64,000 nt of DNA, taken from assembly GCA_029717555.1 (NCBI GenBank), contig JAMDHS010000068.1, positions 50,979 to 114,978 on the forward strand, given 5' to 3'. The position numbers and the translations under genes were made by a program. Of the stretch, positions 50,213 to 61,686 are shown in pieces. How positions within the stretch are numbered: position 1 is the first letter of the stretch; the number at the start of each line of letters is the position of its first letter. The notes under the pieces were generated by a model, which saw only the letters and a list, made by a program, of their open reading frames with translations, was not told the DNA's origin and ran no database searches. The stretch comes from Peribolospora baueri (taxonomy: Eukaryota > Basidiomycota > Peribolosporomycetes > Peribolosporales > Peribolosporaceae).

Positions 50213-50823
50213 AATGACGAACGCCCTTCTCCGTTCCCGCCGAGAGACTGGACGATGGACGAGGGAAAGGAAGAGCGGGAATGACGTCTGATCCGCGGCG
50301 ACTGACGGAAAACGTGGCGAGGCTGGGGACGTAGGATCCGGCGGTACCTAACTGTACACAAAACACGATTGGCCGTCTTTCGTCTCCTTTCGACAGGGCT
50401 TGCTGAAGAGCAACGTCGTTATCTGGGTGCAAATCATGATTTACACACAGCCACCGTCCGTCCTCAAGGGATCATCGTATGCACATACTTCCATACATGG
50501 CTCGACGCCGTGTACTGGACCGTGTGATCTTCCCACGCCCCGCACGAGCCAGCCCTTCTATTGCTGATCATCATCACGACGAAGACCAACGATTCCGAGG
50601 ACGAGGCGAATATCGTTCGCTCTTCGACCTCCCACCGCCTCCTGCGCCTTCGTCTCCCGAGCATTACCTGCCTTCCCCCCCTTCTCCTTGTTCGTTGCCG
50701 CGAGCAGGGGCCACAGGTTTCCGCTGGCCGTCCGCTTTCCAGTGTCTGTCGCCCTTCCCTCGCGCAGAGCATCAGGGAAAAGGAATCGCTCGTCTGGAGA
50801 CGCGTAGTAAAAGTGAATTCAGC
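50213..50823. promoter_or_regulatory. Divergent promoter region, SDR / Cdc25-like
   Basis: 611 bp between the two start codons. The + frame stays open upstream to 50479, so a longer N-terminus for the phosphatase cannot be fully excluded, but that segment is low-complexity. No TATA box is obvious. Confidence 0.4.
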
Positions 50824-51858
50824 ATGTCCTTCTCGCCTTCATACCGGTACATCACCGGCGAGGAGCTGGCAGAATTGCTGAGGAAGCGACCGAGGGGTGT
50901 CAAGCCAGGGGAGAGCAAGGATGTTTTGGTCGTCGACGTGCGCGGTGAGTGCGTGCGGTCACGAACCGTCGTCTCCTACGCGGGTTTATGCTCCGCCGCG
51001 ATGTTCTCGGCTCTGCGTGTCTTCATGTATCCGATCGACTCACTCACAGCCTGCCGTTACCCACCCGCGCCTGCCACTGCGAGCAGAGAGCGACTTTGAG
51101 GGTGGCAACATTGTCGGGTGTATCAACGTTCCCGCTAACTGCTTCTCAGTGGAGGTCGGAGATCTGGTCAAACAGGCCAAGGATGGTAAGCGAATGAGCG
51201 TGTGCTTTACGTCCCAGGCTACCATGGGGCGGGGGCGAGGAGCCGAGCCGCTTCTCTTGCGATATGGCGAAGCGAGCCCTTGCGAGCTCGTTCACGCTTG
51301 TCCCTCTATAGGGTTTGACAGTCTAATGTGTTTCCTCCAATCCTTTTTGACTCTAGTGGACATGGTCGTCTTTCACTGCAGTTTATCACAACAACGGTGA
51401 GTCGAGCCCTCGAGCAAACTGGCTCTGTAAAACCTTGCCGGCTTTCGCCGACGTCTATTGCCGTCGTCCAACACCGCGCCGCTGACGCTGTCAATCTCTC
51501 TCATTCATTTTCTTCTTTCGGCTCGCTTCTCTCGCTTCTCTTCCGCCCCGTGCCCTGCCCACGACTTAATCAGAGGCCCGAAGGCAGCAAGAATTTATGC
51601 GGAAGAGAGGGAATCCCTTTTCCCACCAGGATCGGACGGAGCGAAGGAGCAGAAAGTGATGGTCTTGAGAGGAGGATTTGCCCAGTTCGTGGCTCAGTAC
51701 CATGTGCGTCGTGTGTGCTTGAGATGGAAGGGAGGAAGGCGACCAAACCATAAATGTCTTTCGCGCGCGTCATTGACCCCGTTCTGCCTCCCGTGTCCTC
51801 ACAGCAAGACCCGCTGCTCGTGGAGAAGTACGACAAGGACATGTGGGAGTCGTATTGA
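50824..51858 (+). CDS. Cdc25-like rhodanese-fold phosphatase (Ibp1/Arr2/Ych1 type)
   Basis: A 147-residue single rhodanese domain of the Cdc25/arsenate-reductase group; members dephosphorylate proteins or reduce arsenate. Exons 50824-50944, 51087-51185, 51357-51396, 51574-51703 and 51805-51858 are all in phase. Features: MSFSPSYRYITGEELAELL, then the strand DVLVVDVR joined to ESDFEGGNIVGCINVPAN, the active-site loop FHCSLSQQRGPKAARIYAE (CX5R, catalytic Cys in HCS), and VMVLRGGFAQFVAQY. The C-terminus ends KDMWESY. Phosphatase versus arsenate reductase activity cannot be decided from sequence. The active-site exon is only 40 nt, and the CX5R loop is split by an intron right after its Arg codon begins. 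Confidence 0.9.
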
Positions 51859-52579
51859 GAGCGTTCATAGGCAAGACAGACGCGGCGGGTCTCGCGGCTT
51901 TGGCATGTACGGTTTGCGGCACGTTGGAACGGCTCGCCTCTCCGCTGCATATACAGTACATAGATTGTCGGCATGGTGTGCCCCCGTTTCCATAGATCTT
52001 CCTCATCCTTGGCTCCTGCATCGAAAGAATTGACCGTGGTGACAGTGCGTTCCGCCTAACGAGTGCTGGTCATCTCGAATCCAGAAGAGGGGAAGCCCAG
52101 CCGACGCAAGGAACGACCCTTTCTATAGTCGAGGAGCGAGCCGGTCTTCAAACAGCGCGACTCTGTAGGCACGGAGGAAAGGAAGCTGTCGGAGCCCCGG
52201 GCCGAGTGCTGTGTCGTCAGCTGCGTTTTCACCTGGGCCCGATTGTCGGGGCCGTGGCAGCGGGCTGCTGCGGCAGCTCACGTGGCCTGGCTCGGCCGCT
52301 CGGTTGGCCTCGACTGTAAGGGCTCTCAAGGGGAGAGAAAGATCCGAAGCTGGGCCGATGAGAGCAGAGACGCGGCACCAACGCTCTCCGTTCCCCTCCA
52401 TTCCGTATCTCCCCTTCCTTCCTTCTCATCGTCCTCGTCCTCGGCCGGAAACACAAAAGGAGACGCAAAAGAAACCGACGGCCGTCTTTCGTCCTTCACC
52501 CCTCGTCCCAACCCCGCCACTAGTCACCAGGCGCTTCCCTGGCCTCCACACCGCCGGCCTCACCACCTCGTCTTCCTCC
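51859..52579. other. Intergenic region between two + strand genes
   Basis: 721 bp; presumably the phosphatase 3' UTR and the CIAO1 promoter. The last 200 bp are pyrimidine-rich, as expected just upstream of a fungal start. Nothing else recognised. Confidence 0.4.
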
Positions 52580-54556
52580 ATGTCGTCCACAAAGGCCGCC
52601 ATGAACAAGGGCATTGGCAAGATCGAGCTGCAGGCAGAGTTGCCGGGTGAGCAGGAGCGACTTTGTGGACGGTGTGGTTCTTTGTTTCGCCGTCTTCCGT
52701 CATCCATTTGCCGGCGGTCGGTTTCAAGGAGGTCGTCTGGGCGGACGGTCAAGTCTCGTGCAGCGCATCCTCGGTTCTTGACCTGACTTTTATGCGTCCT
52801 GAACAACGAATGAATGACCGAACCGTCGATCTCTCCATTTTTCATTTCCTGTTCTCTTTCTCCTGTTCTCCCCCGATCGTCTCGCACAGGCCATGACGAT
52901 CGCGCGTGGGCGGTCGCTTGGAACCCGCGTCTGCAGCTGCTGGCGTCTTGTTCGACGGACAAGACGGTGCGATTGTACGGCTACTCCTTTGCGCCTTATG
53001 CTTCTTCTTCCACCGTAGACCCTCCACGACCGACGGTGCGATGGACCCTCCGAGGCTCCATCCCGACGGGGCATAAAAAGACGGTGCGCCACGTCGCCTG
53101 GTCACCCTCCGGACGTACGCTGGCCACGGCCAGCTTTGACAGCACGGTGGGCATCTGGGAGCGGGTGGACGACCTGGACGAGGAGGGGAGGCCGCAGACC
53201 AGCTTGAGGGAGATCAGGGACTCGGTGGCGGAGGATGGTACAGACGGAGCGGGCGTGGGTTATGGGGGCGGCTTTGGTGCGGACATGAACGTCGACGGAG
53301 AAGGTGGGAGTGGGGGAGGAGCGCAGGGAGGCCAAGAAGCGGAATGGGACTGTGTTGGCACGCTGGAGGGACACGAGAGCGAATGCAAGGCCGTCGCGTT
53401 CAGCGCCAACGGGGGCGTGCTTGCCAGCTGCAGCAGAGACAAGAGCGTGTGGATTTGGGAAGGTGAGCGACATTTCTTTCCGCGGCTAGGATGTGGAGCC
53501 GAAAAGGTTCATGGACGTCTTGTTCTCTGAGCACAGTTCAACCGGATGCAGAGTTCGACTGCCTGAGCGTGCTCATGGAGCACAGCCAGGACGTTAAGAC
53601 AGTGACGTGGCATCCCAAAGAGGAGGTTAGCTTTCGTCCTTTCCTTTTCTCCGAAGACGAGTCAGGCGTCGTGCTGACGTTCCAATCCATCGACATGTCG
53701 CTTGACGTCACCCGCTCTGATAGATTCTCGCGTCTGCGTCGTACGACGACACGATCAAGCTGTACATCGATGACCCGTCGGAAGACTGGTACGCTTACGC
53801 GACTTTGACAGGCCACACCTCGACCGTCTGGTCTCTCTCCTTCTCCCCCTGCGGCAACTACCTTGCCTCGGGCTCGGACGACCTTACGATCCGCATTTGG
53901 CGGCGTCTGGACGCACAACAAGCGTCGGAGCGTGGGTACGGCGTAGAGGGCAAGGTGGCAGGACGAAAGGGGGACAAGTGGGTGGAGGTGAGGAGGATCG
54001 AGAAGGCGCACTCGAGGACGATTTACTCCGTCGCTTGGGGCGAGGACGCGAGGACGGCAGAGGAGGGCGGGTTGGGAAGAATTGTGAGCGCTGGTGGGGA
54101 TGGGAGGATATGCGTGTTCGAGATGGTGAGCGAGCCGGTTTCGTGCACACTTACGAGAGTGAGGCCATGATGAAAGACTGCTTGGGAAGGCAGGCTCAAG
54201 CTCTGGCGTTAACCCTATTCGGATCCCGCCGTCTTTCCTTCCGTCTCTTCATCTGCTCTCCTTTCCAGACGGCTCCATCATCAGACTCGGGCTCCCTGGC
54301 GCCATCGACGCGTCTTCTCGGCACGGTCGAGTCGGCGCACGGTGTCTCGGACGTAAACGCGGTGTCGTGGTGTCCCTCGCGCTCCCAACTGGCCGCGTAT
54401 ACGGACCCAGGGGCAGATGGGGAGCATGAGGCGGGGGAAGACAGTCCCAAGTTGGACCATCGGATGAGGGACGTGTTCGCCAGCGCCGGTGACGACGGCG
54501 TCATCCGGGTTTGGAGCGTGCGCGGAGACGAAGGCGACGAGACGGTGGTCGCATGA
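52580..54556 (+). CDS. cia1: Cytosolic iron-sulfur assembly WD40 protein CIAO1/Cia1
   Basis: Seven-bladed WD40 scaffold of the CIA targeting complex (with Mms19 and Cia2) that delivers Fe-S clusters to cytosolic and nuclear apoproteins. Exons 52580-52646, 52890-53462, 53537-53625, 53724-54125 and 54269-54556 give 472 residues, longer than the usual ~340 because of acidic/Gly-rich loops (for example GEGGSGGGAQGG). WD blades visible: AWAVAWNPRLQLLASCSTDK, VRHVAWSPSGRTLATASFD, CKAVAFSANGGVLASCSRDK, VKTVTWHPKEE joined to ILASASYDDTIKLY, VWSLSFSPCGNYLASGSDD, TIYSVAWGED and VNAVSWCPSRSQLA. The WIWE and RIWRR ends complete the blades. The blade order and the ASCSTDKTVRLY start are diagnostic. Confidence 0.95.
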
Positions 54557-55052
54557 CGGCAGAGGCGGTGGGTGCTGCGTCGTCCACCTCCGAGTCTCCT
54601 TCCTCCCTGATTCCGGTTTCGTTTCGGGCGGAATCCCACTCTGGCACCTGCTTCCGCCCGTCCGTTCGTCCGTCCGTCCATCAGCCAATCAGTTGGGTCA
54701 GCGTCGCCGGTCCCGTCAGTCACAAGACACAAAAGGGTCAACAGATTTGCAGATAGGGATTTTTCTACCTCGTGGGTTTTGTCGCCGGTCCAAGTCGCTT
54801 TCGTTCCTCTTCCCCGTGCCCCTGTACTCCCCCCCCCTCCTCCCCCCCTTGCCCCCCAGCACGGCGTCCGCTTTGGTGTTCGTCCATGTATTGCAATCCA
54901 GGCATGTTATTGGGTTCGTCGCCAGAATGGCCGGTGAGAGTCGGCTTTTGGTGGAGTAGAGAGGAGAGAGAGGGTTGTGTTAAGACGTCCAGAGGGGACC
55001 CCGTGCGCACTGGTAGAAGTATGTTATTGGCCATACATCATTCACACGCCTC
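54557..55052. other. Intergenic region with a C-rich run
   Basis: 496 bp between cia1 and the tRNA. A C-run segment lies at about 54828-54860. No gene seen. Confidence 0.4.
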
Positions 55053-55123
55053 GCTTTAATGGGGTAGTGGTAACCTAGGACCTTGCCATGGTCCAGCCAG
55101 GGGTTCGATTCCCCTTTAAAGCA
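55053..55123 (+). tRNA. tRNA-Gly, anticodon GCC
   Basis: The 71-nt gene folds as a complete cloverleaf. The acceptor stem GCTTTAA pairs with TTAAAGC, with discriminator A at 55123. The D-loop has TAGTGGTAA. The anticodon stem GGACC/GGTCC encloses TTGCCAT, giving anticodon GCC. The T arm AGGGG-TTCGATT-CCCCT is perfect. There is no intron and CCA is not encoded. The internal A box (GGGTAGTGGTAA) and B box (GGTTCGATTCC) serve as the RNA polymerase III promoter. Confidence 0.97.
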
Positions 55124-56213
55124 ACTGTTTTTTAGTTTTTATTTTGGGTCGTCTTCGCGCGGCACCCTTGGGGATCGTCTGAGACATTCGCGGGCTTGTG
55201 TGCGCAGCAAGCCCTCTCGGCCGCTAGTTTGGAGGAGTGAACGAATCGAATTGTCTCGACGCACGAATTGGAATAAGGAGCCGCGTCGCCAAAGCTCTGT
55301 CGAACGGAGGGACGGGCAACGACGCGGTGGGAGGCGGCAAGATGAGGGCGGGGTTCGCCTAGCCACATACGAGAAGCATTAGGCGAGGTACAGCGACTCG
55401 CCAGGGACGTGCTTGTGCTCGTGCACCCGACGGGCTGTGCCTGCTGCGAACTGAGCGAGCCCTGCAGGAGTACCTGGTACGTCAAAGATGTCTTGTCTGC
55501 CTGTCGGGCCTCAGCGCCGTTGCCCGCTCCCGCACCGTGGCAAGAACGTCGGGCGGCCCAGTCTGGGATGAGTTGAGGGACGTCCCTAGTTCTAGCTCAC
55601 GTCGGTCACAGCGCTTCCGCCCAGGCGGAACGTGGACACCGTTCGTCCCGGGGGCCAGGCGAGGTCTTTGTTCCATGCGGATACGAGCCCAAGCGCGTCG
55701 TTGCCCGTTTGGGTGCGGGTCAGGTCAGGTCAGGTCAAGGTCAGATCAGGTCCAAGGAGGGGCACCAGGCCTTCGTTGGCCGAGTTGCAGCCAGGTCCCG
55801 TTAACTGACTACAGTACTGTACGTAGTTACGTCACTTTAACTCGGCCACATCGCCCCGCTCCGAATCTAGCTAAGCTGTTTAGCGTTCCGCCCTGGACGA
55901 GCGGTTAAGTACTCCTTCGTGCTCTTCCCTCCACCTCGCTCTCTATTCGCTCTCCTTCCCACCTCCTCCCTCGACGTCCCTCCAAGTCAAACCCGCCCGT
56001 CGTCCTGCAAGTGAGTGCGAGTGCGAGCGCGAGCGCAAACGGGCGAGGGGAACCAACGTGCGCGGGCGGTCCCCCACTGGGGTCAACGCGGTGTCCGAGT
56101 CGCCGCGTCGTCGACGCTGGCTACAACATGGATCCCGTTCGCCTCCGTCGACTAACTAACACCTTCTCTTTATTTCCCTCATCCCTTCCTCACCAGCCCA
56201 ACCAACATCCACG
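55124..56213. other. Intergenic region with AGGTC-type repeats
   Basis: 1.1 kb between the tRNA and the putative secreted-peptide gene. A GGTCA-unit cluster lies at about 55720-55755. The last 200 bp are pyrimidine-rich with a plausible leader before 56214. No other gene supported. Confidence 0.45.
55127..55142 (+). terminator. RNA polymerase III T-run terminator of tRNA-Gly
   Basis: Runs of T (TTTTTT, then TTTTT and TTTT) begin 4 nt after the tRNA 3' end, the normal Pol III termination signal. Confidence 0.85.
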
Positions 56214-56566
56214 ATGAAGTTCTACTCCCTCCTCGCCCTCGTCGCCATCGTCGCCGCCTCCGCCGTTGTCGCCGTGCCCTCTCCTGGTGAAGTGCCCGTT
56301 CCCCGCCAGGCCTTGCGCCTTCGCCTACCTCGGTCTCCTTCTTACGTCCTTCCCCGCCCTTCCCCGCCGTTGTTGCCTCCCCTCCTCTTCCAGAGCCCAC
56401 CGAGACTGTCAAGGAGGACCTCACGGGTGAGTGGCGTGGGCGAGAGGAGAAAAAGCGAGCGTGTGGGAGTTGCGCCATGGTCCGCTCATCTCCATCCTCC
56501 TCTTTCCCCCCTTCTTCCACTCGTCGTGTCGCTCGTCACGTCCCATTCACAGGTTACCCGTGGTGA
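56214..56566 (+). CDS. Putative tiny secreted peptide (39 residues)
   Basis: Unrecognised. The ATG at 56214 (context ACGATGA after CATCC) opens a classic signal peptide, MKFYSLLALVAIVAASAVVA, then VPSP. A three-exon model (56214-56286, 56394-56426 and 56553-56566) has GT donors (GTGAAG, GTGAGT) and pyrimidine-tract acceptors (TTCCAG, TTCACAG), joins in phase, and gives a mature end rich in Pro, Glu and Thr finishing DLTGYPW before TGA. Without splicing the frame runs to 57011, but that extension is Arg/Ser/Pro-rich and looks like translated intron. Signal-peptide evidence is strong; the exact mature product is uncertain, and exon 2 or 3 could be different. A role as a secreted effector or signalling peptide would be speculation. 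Confidence 0.5.
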
Positions 56567-57417
56567 ACGTGTGTGCGCGGACCGACCAAAAGAAGGAGCC
56601 TCTTCGCCCGCCTGTCGCTTCTCGTTTCCCTTCCCTCCCCTCTTCTCTTCTTGCGCCCGTCCGACCATTCGGAGTGGGTCGCTGCCGCTTGCCTTCGCCT
56701 TCCGCTTGTCAAATCAGCTGGACCTGTCTTGTCTTGCGTCTTGCTTGCCCGCCTTTCCATTCGTTATCCGGATCGGCGCTTTTGATGGTTACTCTACCCA
56801 CAAGTTGTTGAACAAACGATCGAATCGTCGCGCGGGGCCGGGTGTGCAGGAATGGCAAACCGAGCCGCCTTGCCTTGGCCGTCTTTGCCGGGTCTCTCAC
56901 ACGTACGAAGCGCTAGGCCCTTTGTTTGATTTCAAAGGCTCGGAGCTCGCGCTCGCCCGGAGCGGCCTATGTCGCCTCGGCCGTCCGTCAGCGCAGGAGG
57001 CGCGTGCCTAGGAGGAGCGGCGCCCTGCGTGCTCGTATAGGTATAATATGTGTTACCCATGAAGTGGAAGAAGGCGGCGTAGTCAGCCAAACTACCGTCG
57101 TCGTCTGTCTTGCTCCATTGTCTTTCTGTCTGTGCGGCCGGGACGAACGTCGGATGCGGGTTGGGCCGATTCGATCCGCCAAACGACAAGAACACGCCGC
57201 CCTCTTTTCTCCTTCCTGCCTCATGTGAAACGGAGTCTTATATCTCGTTCACCACTACTGCCTTCGTTGCTCCCCCCGTCACTGACTTTCCTCACACACC
57301 TGTAGCAGTGGTCTGAGCACTCGACTCGACTGACCGACATATTAGGCTCTCTCTCCCTTTTGGCTGTGGCACATTTCCACCTCACCTCGGCTCACACACG
57401 CAACGCACCTCGCAGCC
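56567..57417. other. Intergenic region upstream of the O-methyltransferase
   Basis: 851 bp with no convincing gene; contains the presumed 3' UTR of the small secreted-peptide gene and the promoter of the next gene. Confidence 0.4.
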
Positions 57418-58825
57418 ATGTCCCAACGCCCGCCCGAGGACGTGCCCAGCTACACCCCGTGGGCGCGCGTCTCCTCCCTCCTCTCTTACGCACTCGAATC
57501 CCTCTCTCTTCCTTCCCACGCTCAGCACGAACAGGATGCCGACGCAAAAAGAAGCGAAGAGGAGGGGCTGTCCAAGGCCACCGAGGCCGTTAGGAGAGCC
57601 CGCGCCGTCGCCGCCGATACGGAGGACTATGCGCAGAGGATGAGCGAGCCTGCCCCGCCAATGGTGCAGGTGCGTAGGGCCCCGGCCGCGTCATCGACGT
57701 CGGCTAGACTCTTGACATCTGCCTGCTCACGCCACGCCCAGTCCCCTTTTTTTTACATTCACCGATTCCTCCTCCAAAGACCCGGTGCAAAGAGACGGCA
57801 GAATACGACTGGAACGGCGCCTTTGCTCAAGGACTCCTCTCCCGCCGCTTGCACGCCGGCATGTGCGCTGGCGAGTACGAGGCCGTCGTCATCGCCAAGT
57901 TGGCCGAGGTGAGCGAGCCGAGCCGAGCCGAGCCGGCAGGCGGGACGGGGCGCGAGTCTGTCGGCGATGCGTGGGACCGCTTCTTCTAAATCTATCTGCC
58001 CTACCTTTTGTTTTCGTTTCGTTTCTCTCCCTCTCTCTCCGCCCCTTCCTTCCCTCGTCATCCATGGATTGGGACGTGTGCACAAACAGCTCTGCAGAGC
58101 CAAGACTGTGCTCGAGATTGGCATGTTCACCGGGTGAGTTGGAGGCTAGGGTGGCGTCGCTCAGGCCCTTTTCATTGATAGTTTGCCATCTTCCCCTGCT
58201 CGTCGTAGCACCACCGCCATGGCCATGGCGGCAGCTCCCGGGGTGGAGAGAGTCACCTGTCTCGACGTAGAGCCGTACGTGAGTGCGAAGCGTACTTATG
58301 ACCGGGGGCGTCCGTGCTTTTTTTTTTTCGGGCTGGATCCTTTCCTTGCTCGCTGACACGTCGCGGACGCACTCCTTCTCTCCCCGCCGATCTGAAAAGC
58401 TGTTCGACCTCAACCGCCCTTCCCAAGACAAGGCGGGCTTGTCGTCCAAGATCCGCACGATGATCAAGCCAGCCTTGGAGGCGCTAGAAGAGCTAGCGTC
58501 CAAAGGCGAGACGTTCGACTTTGTCTTCATCGACGCCGACAAGGAGAACTACTGGTCCTACTATGATTTCATCATCTCCCGCAACCTCCTCTCCTACCCT
58601 CACGGAGTGATCGCCGTTGACAACGTCCTCTTCAAGGCCTACGTCACCGCCGCCGGCGGCTCGGACGGGGAGATGGCGCCCGGGATGCCAAACATGCACG
58701 ACTGGGAGACGTCGACGAGGCAGATCGACGATTTCAACAGGCGTCTCAGGCACGACCACAGGACCGAGGTCGTGATGCTCGCCGTGAGGGACGGCGTCAG
58801 TTTGGTGACGTGGAAGAGGACGTAG
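57418..58825 (+). CDS. Metal-dependent O-methyltransferase (CCoAOMT-like)
   Basis: SAM-dependent O-methyltransferase of the caffeoyl-CoA/catechol type, expected to be cytosolic and divalent-metal-dependent. Exons 57418-57669, 57780-57908, 58090-58133, 58209-58278 and 58400-58825 give 306 residues in perfect phase. Motifs: motif I TVLEIGMFTGTTAMAMAAA, then VTCLDVEPY; motif III DFVFIDADKENYWSYYD (metal-ligand Asp residues); GVIAVDNVLF; and the C-terminal RHDHRTEVVMLAVRDGVSLV. The N-terminal ~85 residues are a helical extension beyond the usual ~230-residue family length. The substrate (catechols, hydroxycinnamates or other diols) is unknown. Confidence 0.9.
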
Positions 58826-59447
58826 TGTGGCGTGGCGCAATTCTTCGTTCCCGAACCCCCCTCGCTCGCCCTTGAAGGGCGCAGGACGAGGAAGACGGCC
58901 ATCCATCCGTCCGCAACCCGGTCCGTTGTGATCTTCCTTCCTCCTCCCCCACGTCTCGATCGCCGTTGTCGGTCGACTTTCTTCTACGTCTTTCTCATTT
59001 CCTTTTCGCTCGAATCTTGAAAAGGTGGTGTAGACTTCTGCCACGTCCGACGCACCCCCAACCCCGTTGACGGACGGGACGGCGTGCTCGTTCGGCCCGG
59101 GGGGAAGCAACCAAACGTCGCCTCTCCTCCTTCTCCCAACATCCTGCCGTACGTGTGTACTCGGCGAGATGGGGATCTCGCTTTCGTCCGTCAGTCACGC
59201 CCGAATGGCCTCCCGAACAAAGCTTTATGCAGAAGAACTCTGAACGTGCGCTACGGCGACCCCCCCTTCTTTCGTTTGGGCACGAGAAAAATGGGACCTT
59301 CCAGAGAGCAGACGGACGGACATACGGATCGAACGAAATGAAAGAAAAGAAAGTCTTGACGCCATTTGATTGCCGCCACGAAAAAAAAAAGCCGATAAAC
59401 TAGTTTCCATATCACCGTCACATCAGGTCAAGTCAGATCAGATCAGA
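58826..59447. other. Convergent 3' intergenic region
   Basis: 622 bp between the O-methyltransferase (+) and aldolase (-) stops. It contains a short GATCA/GGTCA cluster near 59426-59455 next to the aldolase stop. No gene. Confidence 0.4.
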
Positions 59448-61336
59448 TCAGGTCGACTGGTGAGCGGCGGCCGGAGCTTGGGCGACGGGTTCACCAGCGG
59501 CGCCTGGGGCGGCGGCGGCCGAACCCGTGTCCTTGGACTGCAAGCTCTTCTCCACGGCCACAATCTCGGCCAGATCGCGCTCCAAGCCTGCCATCGCTTC
59601 TTCCCTCATCGGCGGCAGCGGGCGGCGGGGTACGCCGGCGGAGTAGGAGTACGAGCCCAGGGAGGAGGCGAAGCGCGTGATCGCCCATTTCGTGCCGCCG
59701 ATGCCGACCTGGGAGAGGGAAAACCGGGGGAGCGGGGAGGAAGGGAGGGAAGGAAGAAAGGAAAGAAGGGGAGGAAGGAAGGGAACCAAGGGAGGAAGGA
59801 AAGGGTGTGAGCATGCGTGCGTGCGTGCGTGCGAGTGACCGGCGGATGAGAGGCGCTCGATGGACGGATAGATGGGACCGATCGATTCTTCAACGGCCAG
59901 CCAAACACCCACCTGGCTGAGCGCCTCGTCGGCCCTACCAACGACGCCCTGCAAATCCTGCGCCTGTTGCATGAGCTGAGGGTCGCTCGAGTTGATGCTC
60001 TTCACGCCAACGTCGAAAAGGTGAGCCACGGTCAGGGGGGCAAAGTTAGCGAGGCCCGTGATGGCGCCCGCGCCCCGGCCGATGAGGGACGGATAAAGCC
60101 CGTCGGCGTAGCCCATAAGGGCGAGGAATGGCGCTGCAGGGTTAGTGCGCGGGTGCGAAGTCGCAAAGGAGGGAGTGGCGGTCACGGAGCTGATTCGGGC
60201 GAGCTTGGAGATGGAGTTGCAGCTGCGTGGGTGGAAGAACGGCACGTCCGGCGAAGAGGTGTCAAAGACAAGCCATGGAGTCATGCGGGGTTCCGGAACG
60301 CAAGTGCGATCGGCATCCGAAGCCGTACGTGCTCACGTCAGCTTGATTCCACAGGTGTTGGGAACGGTCCGGGCGATATCTATGATGAAATCCGAGTCGA
60401 GGTCGACCTGATTCACTGCCGGGTAATTGTAGAGCATGACGCTGCGCGGTGCAAACGAAGCGGAATCGAAAAGGAGATGCGGTGAGGGAACGCGTAATAC
60501 TACCTTGCCCCGGACAGCGTACTACACTCACGGGATGGGACTCGCTCCTGCGATGTCGGAAAAGTACCTCTTGAGGGCCTGCCTGCTAGACGGCTTGCCC
60601 AACAAGGCGCCGTAATAGGGCGGAGCGATGACGATGGCATAGTCCGCGCCGGCCTGAGCGGCCTCGCAGCAGAGCTCGATGGACTCGCGCGTCGAGCCCG
60701 TACCACACCCTGCGATGATGGGGACGCGCGTCAGGCCCGCTTCGTCCAGGGCTTGACGGGAGGCGGTGATCACTTGGGTGCGCTCGGCGTGGCTGAGATG
60801 GGCGCACTGTATGGGAAGATGGAGCAAAAAAGGAAAAGAAAATGAGCAAACGGGAAAGCGTGAGCGCGCCAACGACAGAATGAGAAAGCCATAGCTGATC
60901 GTTGGATGCAAGCGAGCCTGGCCCCTACGCTCACCTCTCCCATGCTTCCCGAAAGGAGAATGCCGACACCGCTCTGAGCAAGGCGCACGACATGCTTCTG
61001 GAGCGTGGGAATGTCAAGATCCTCCGAGTCGGGGAGGAAAAAGGTGGGAATTGGCGCAAAGACGCCTGCGCATCGTAAAAAAAAATAATAATAAAGAAGG
61101 GTTCGTGTGCCGAGGAGCGAAGAGGACGGGTCCGATGAGCTTTCGCCGGCTCCCGACACGGTATGCCCTCGCACGTGGTCCACTCACCGGGCTTGAGGGG
61201 TCGGATGGGGTGAGCTTCGTGTCGGTTGCAGGGCGGTGAAGGGAACAATGTATGCAAGGGTAGGGCAACAGGGCGGCAAGTCAGCGTAGCGCCCTTGCTG
61301 AGCATACCGCGACGGCAACCGAGGCTTACCGGCCAT
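59448..61336 (-). CDS. DapA/HOGA-type class I aldolase (dihydrodipicolinate synthase family)
   Basis: A TIM-barrel lyase/aldolase using a Schiff-base Lys. Exons in transcription order: 61336-61330 (7 nt), 61214-61188, 61065-60935, 60806-60532, 60441-60337, 60222-59913 and 59708-59448, giving 371 residues. Signatures: GVFAPIPTFF, LLSGSMGE, RVPIIAGCGTGSTRESIELC, YAIVIAPPYY, and VMLYNYP with the catalytic Tyr. GIKLT then CNSISKLARI places the Schiff-base Lys near residue 179. GYADGLYPSLIGRGAGAITG is next. Loss of the bacterial DapA GIKEA pattern and the IKLTC form favour fungal 4-hydroxy-2-oxoglutarate or deoxy-sugar-acid aldolases over lysine biosynthesis, but the substrate is inference. The C-terminus has an Ala/Pro-rich tail. 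Confidence 0.88.
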
Positions 61337-61686
61337 GGTCGTCAGACAAGATCGAAAGGCAGGAGGGAATATAAAAACCGGATGGGGAAGGAAGGGCGTG
61401 GTTAGGGAGAGACCGGATCCATGGCCGGCCTTTGCCGCCTTTAAGAAGACGAGAGGCGCCGGCAAAGGCGGGGGCGAGCCAACGACAGCTCTCCCCCGCA
61501 AGATCGACGATCGTCAAGCCGCTCCGGAGGCTCGGGCCGGTACGCCGGTAGAAGTTGCGCTGCCGAGCGGCTCCTGAGAAAATATCACGTGAGCAACGTC
61601 GATGCGCTCGCTCGTCTTCTGTTGAACCAGGGCCACATCATCACCTCATGCATCCACGTCACGCCGCTCTCGCCGCAAATCACACA
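61337..61686. promoter_or_regulatory. Shared 350-bp divergent promoter, aldolase / LIN1
   Basis: Start codons of the two genes lie 350 bp apart on opposite strands, so their control regions overlap. No TATA box seen. Confidence 0.4.

Noticed and set aside
56214-57011. A continuous 265-codon frame starting with a signal peptide
   Set aside because: After about 24 codons the composition becomes Arg/Ser/Pro-rich and includes clear splice signals (TTCCAG, GTGAGT, CACAG). I prefer the spliced short peptide, though neither is proven.
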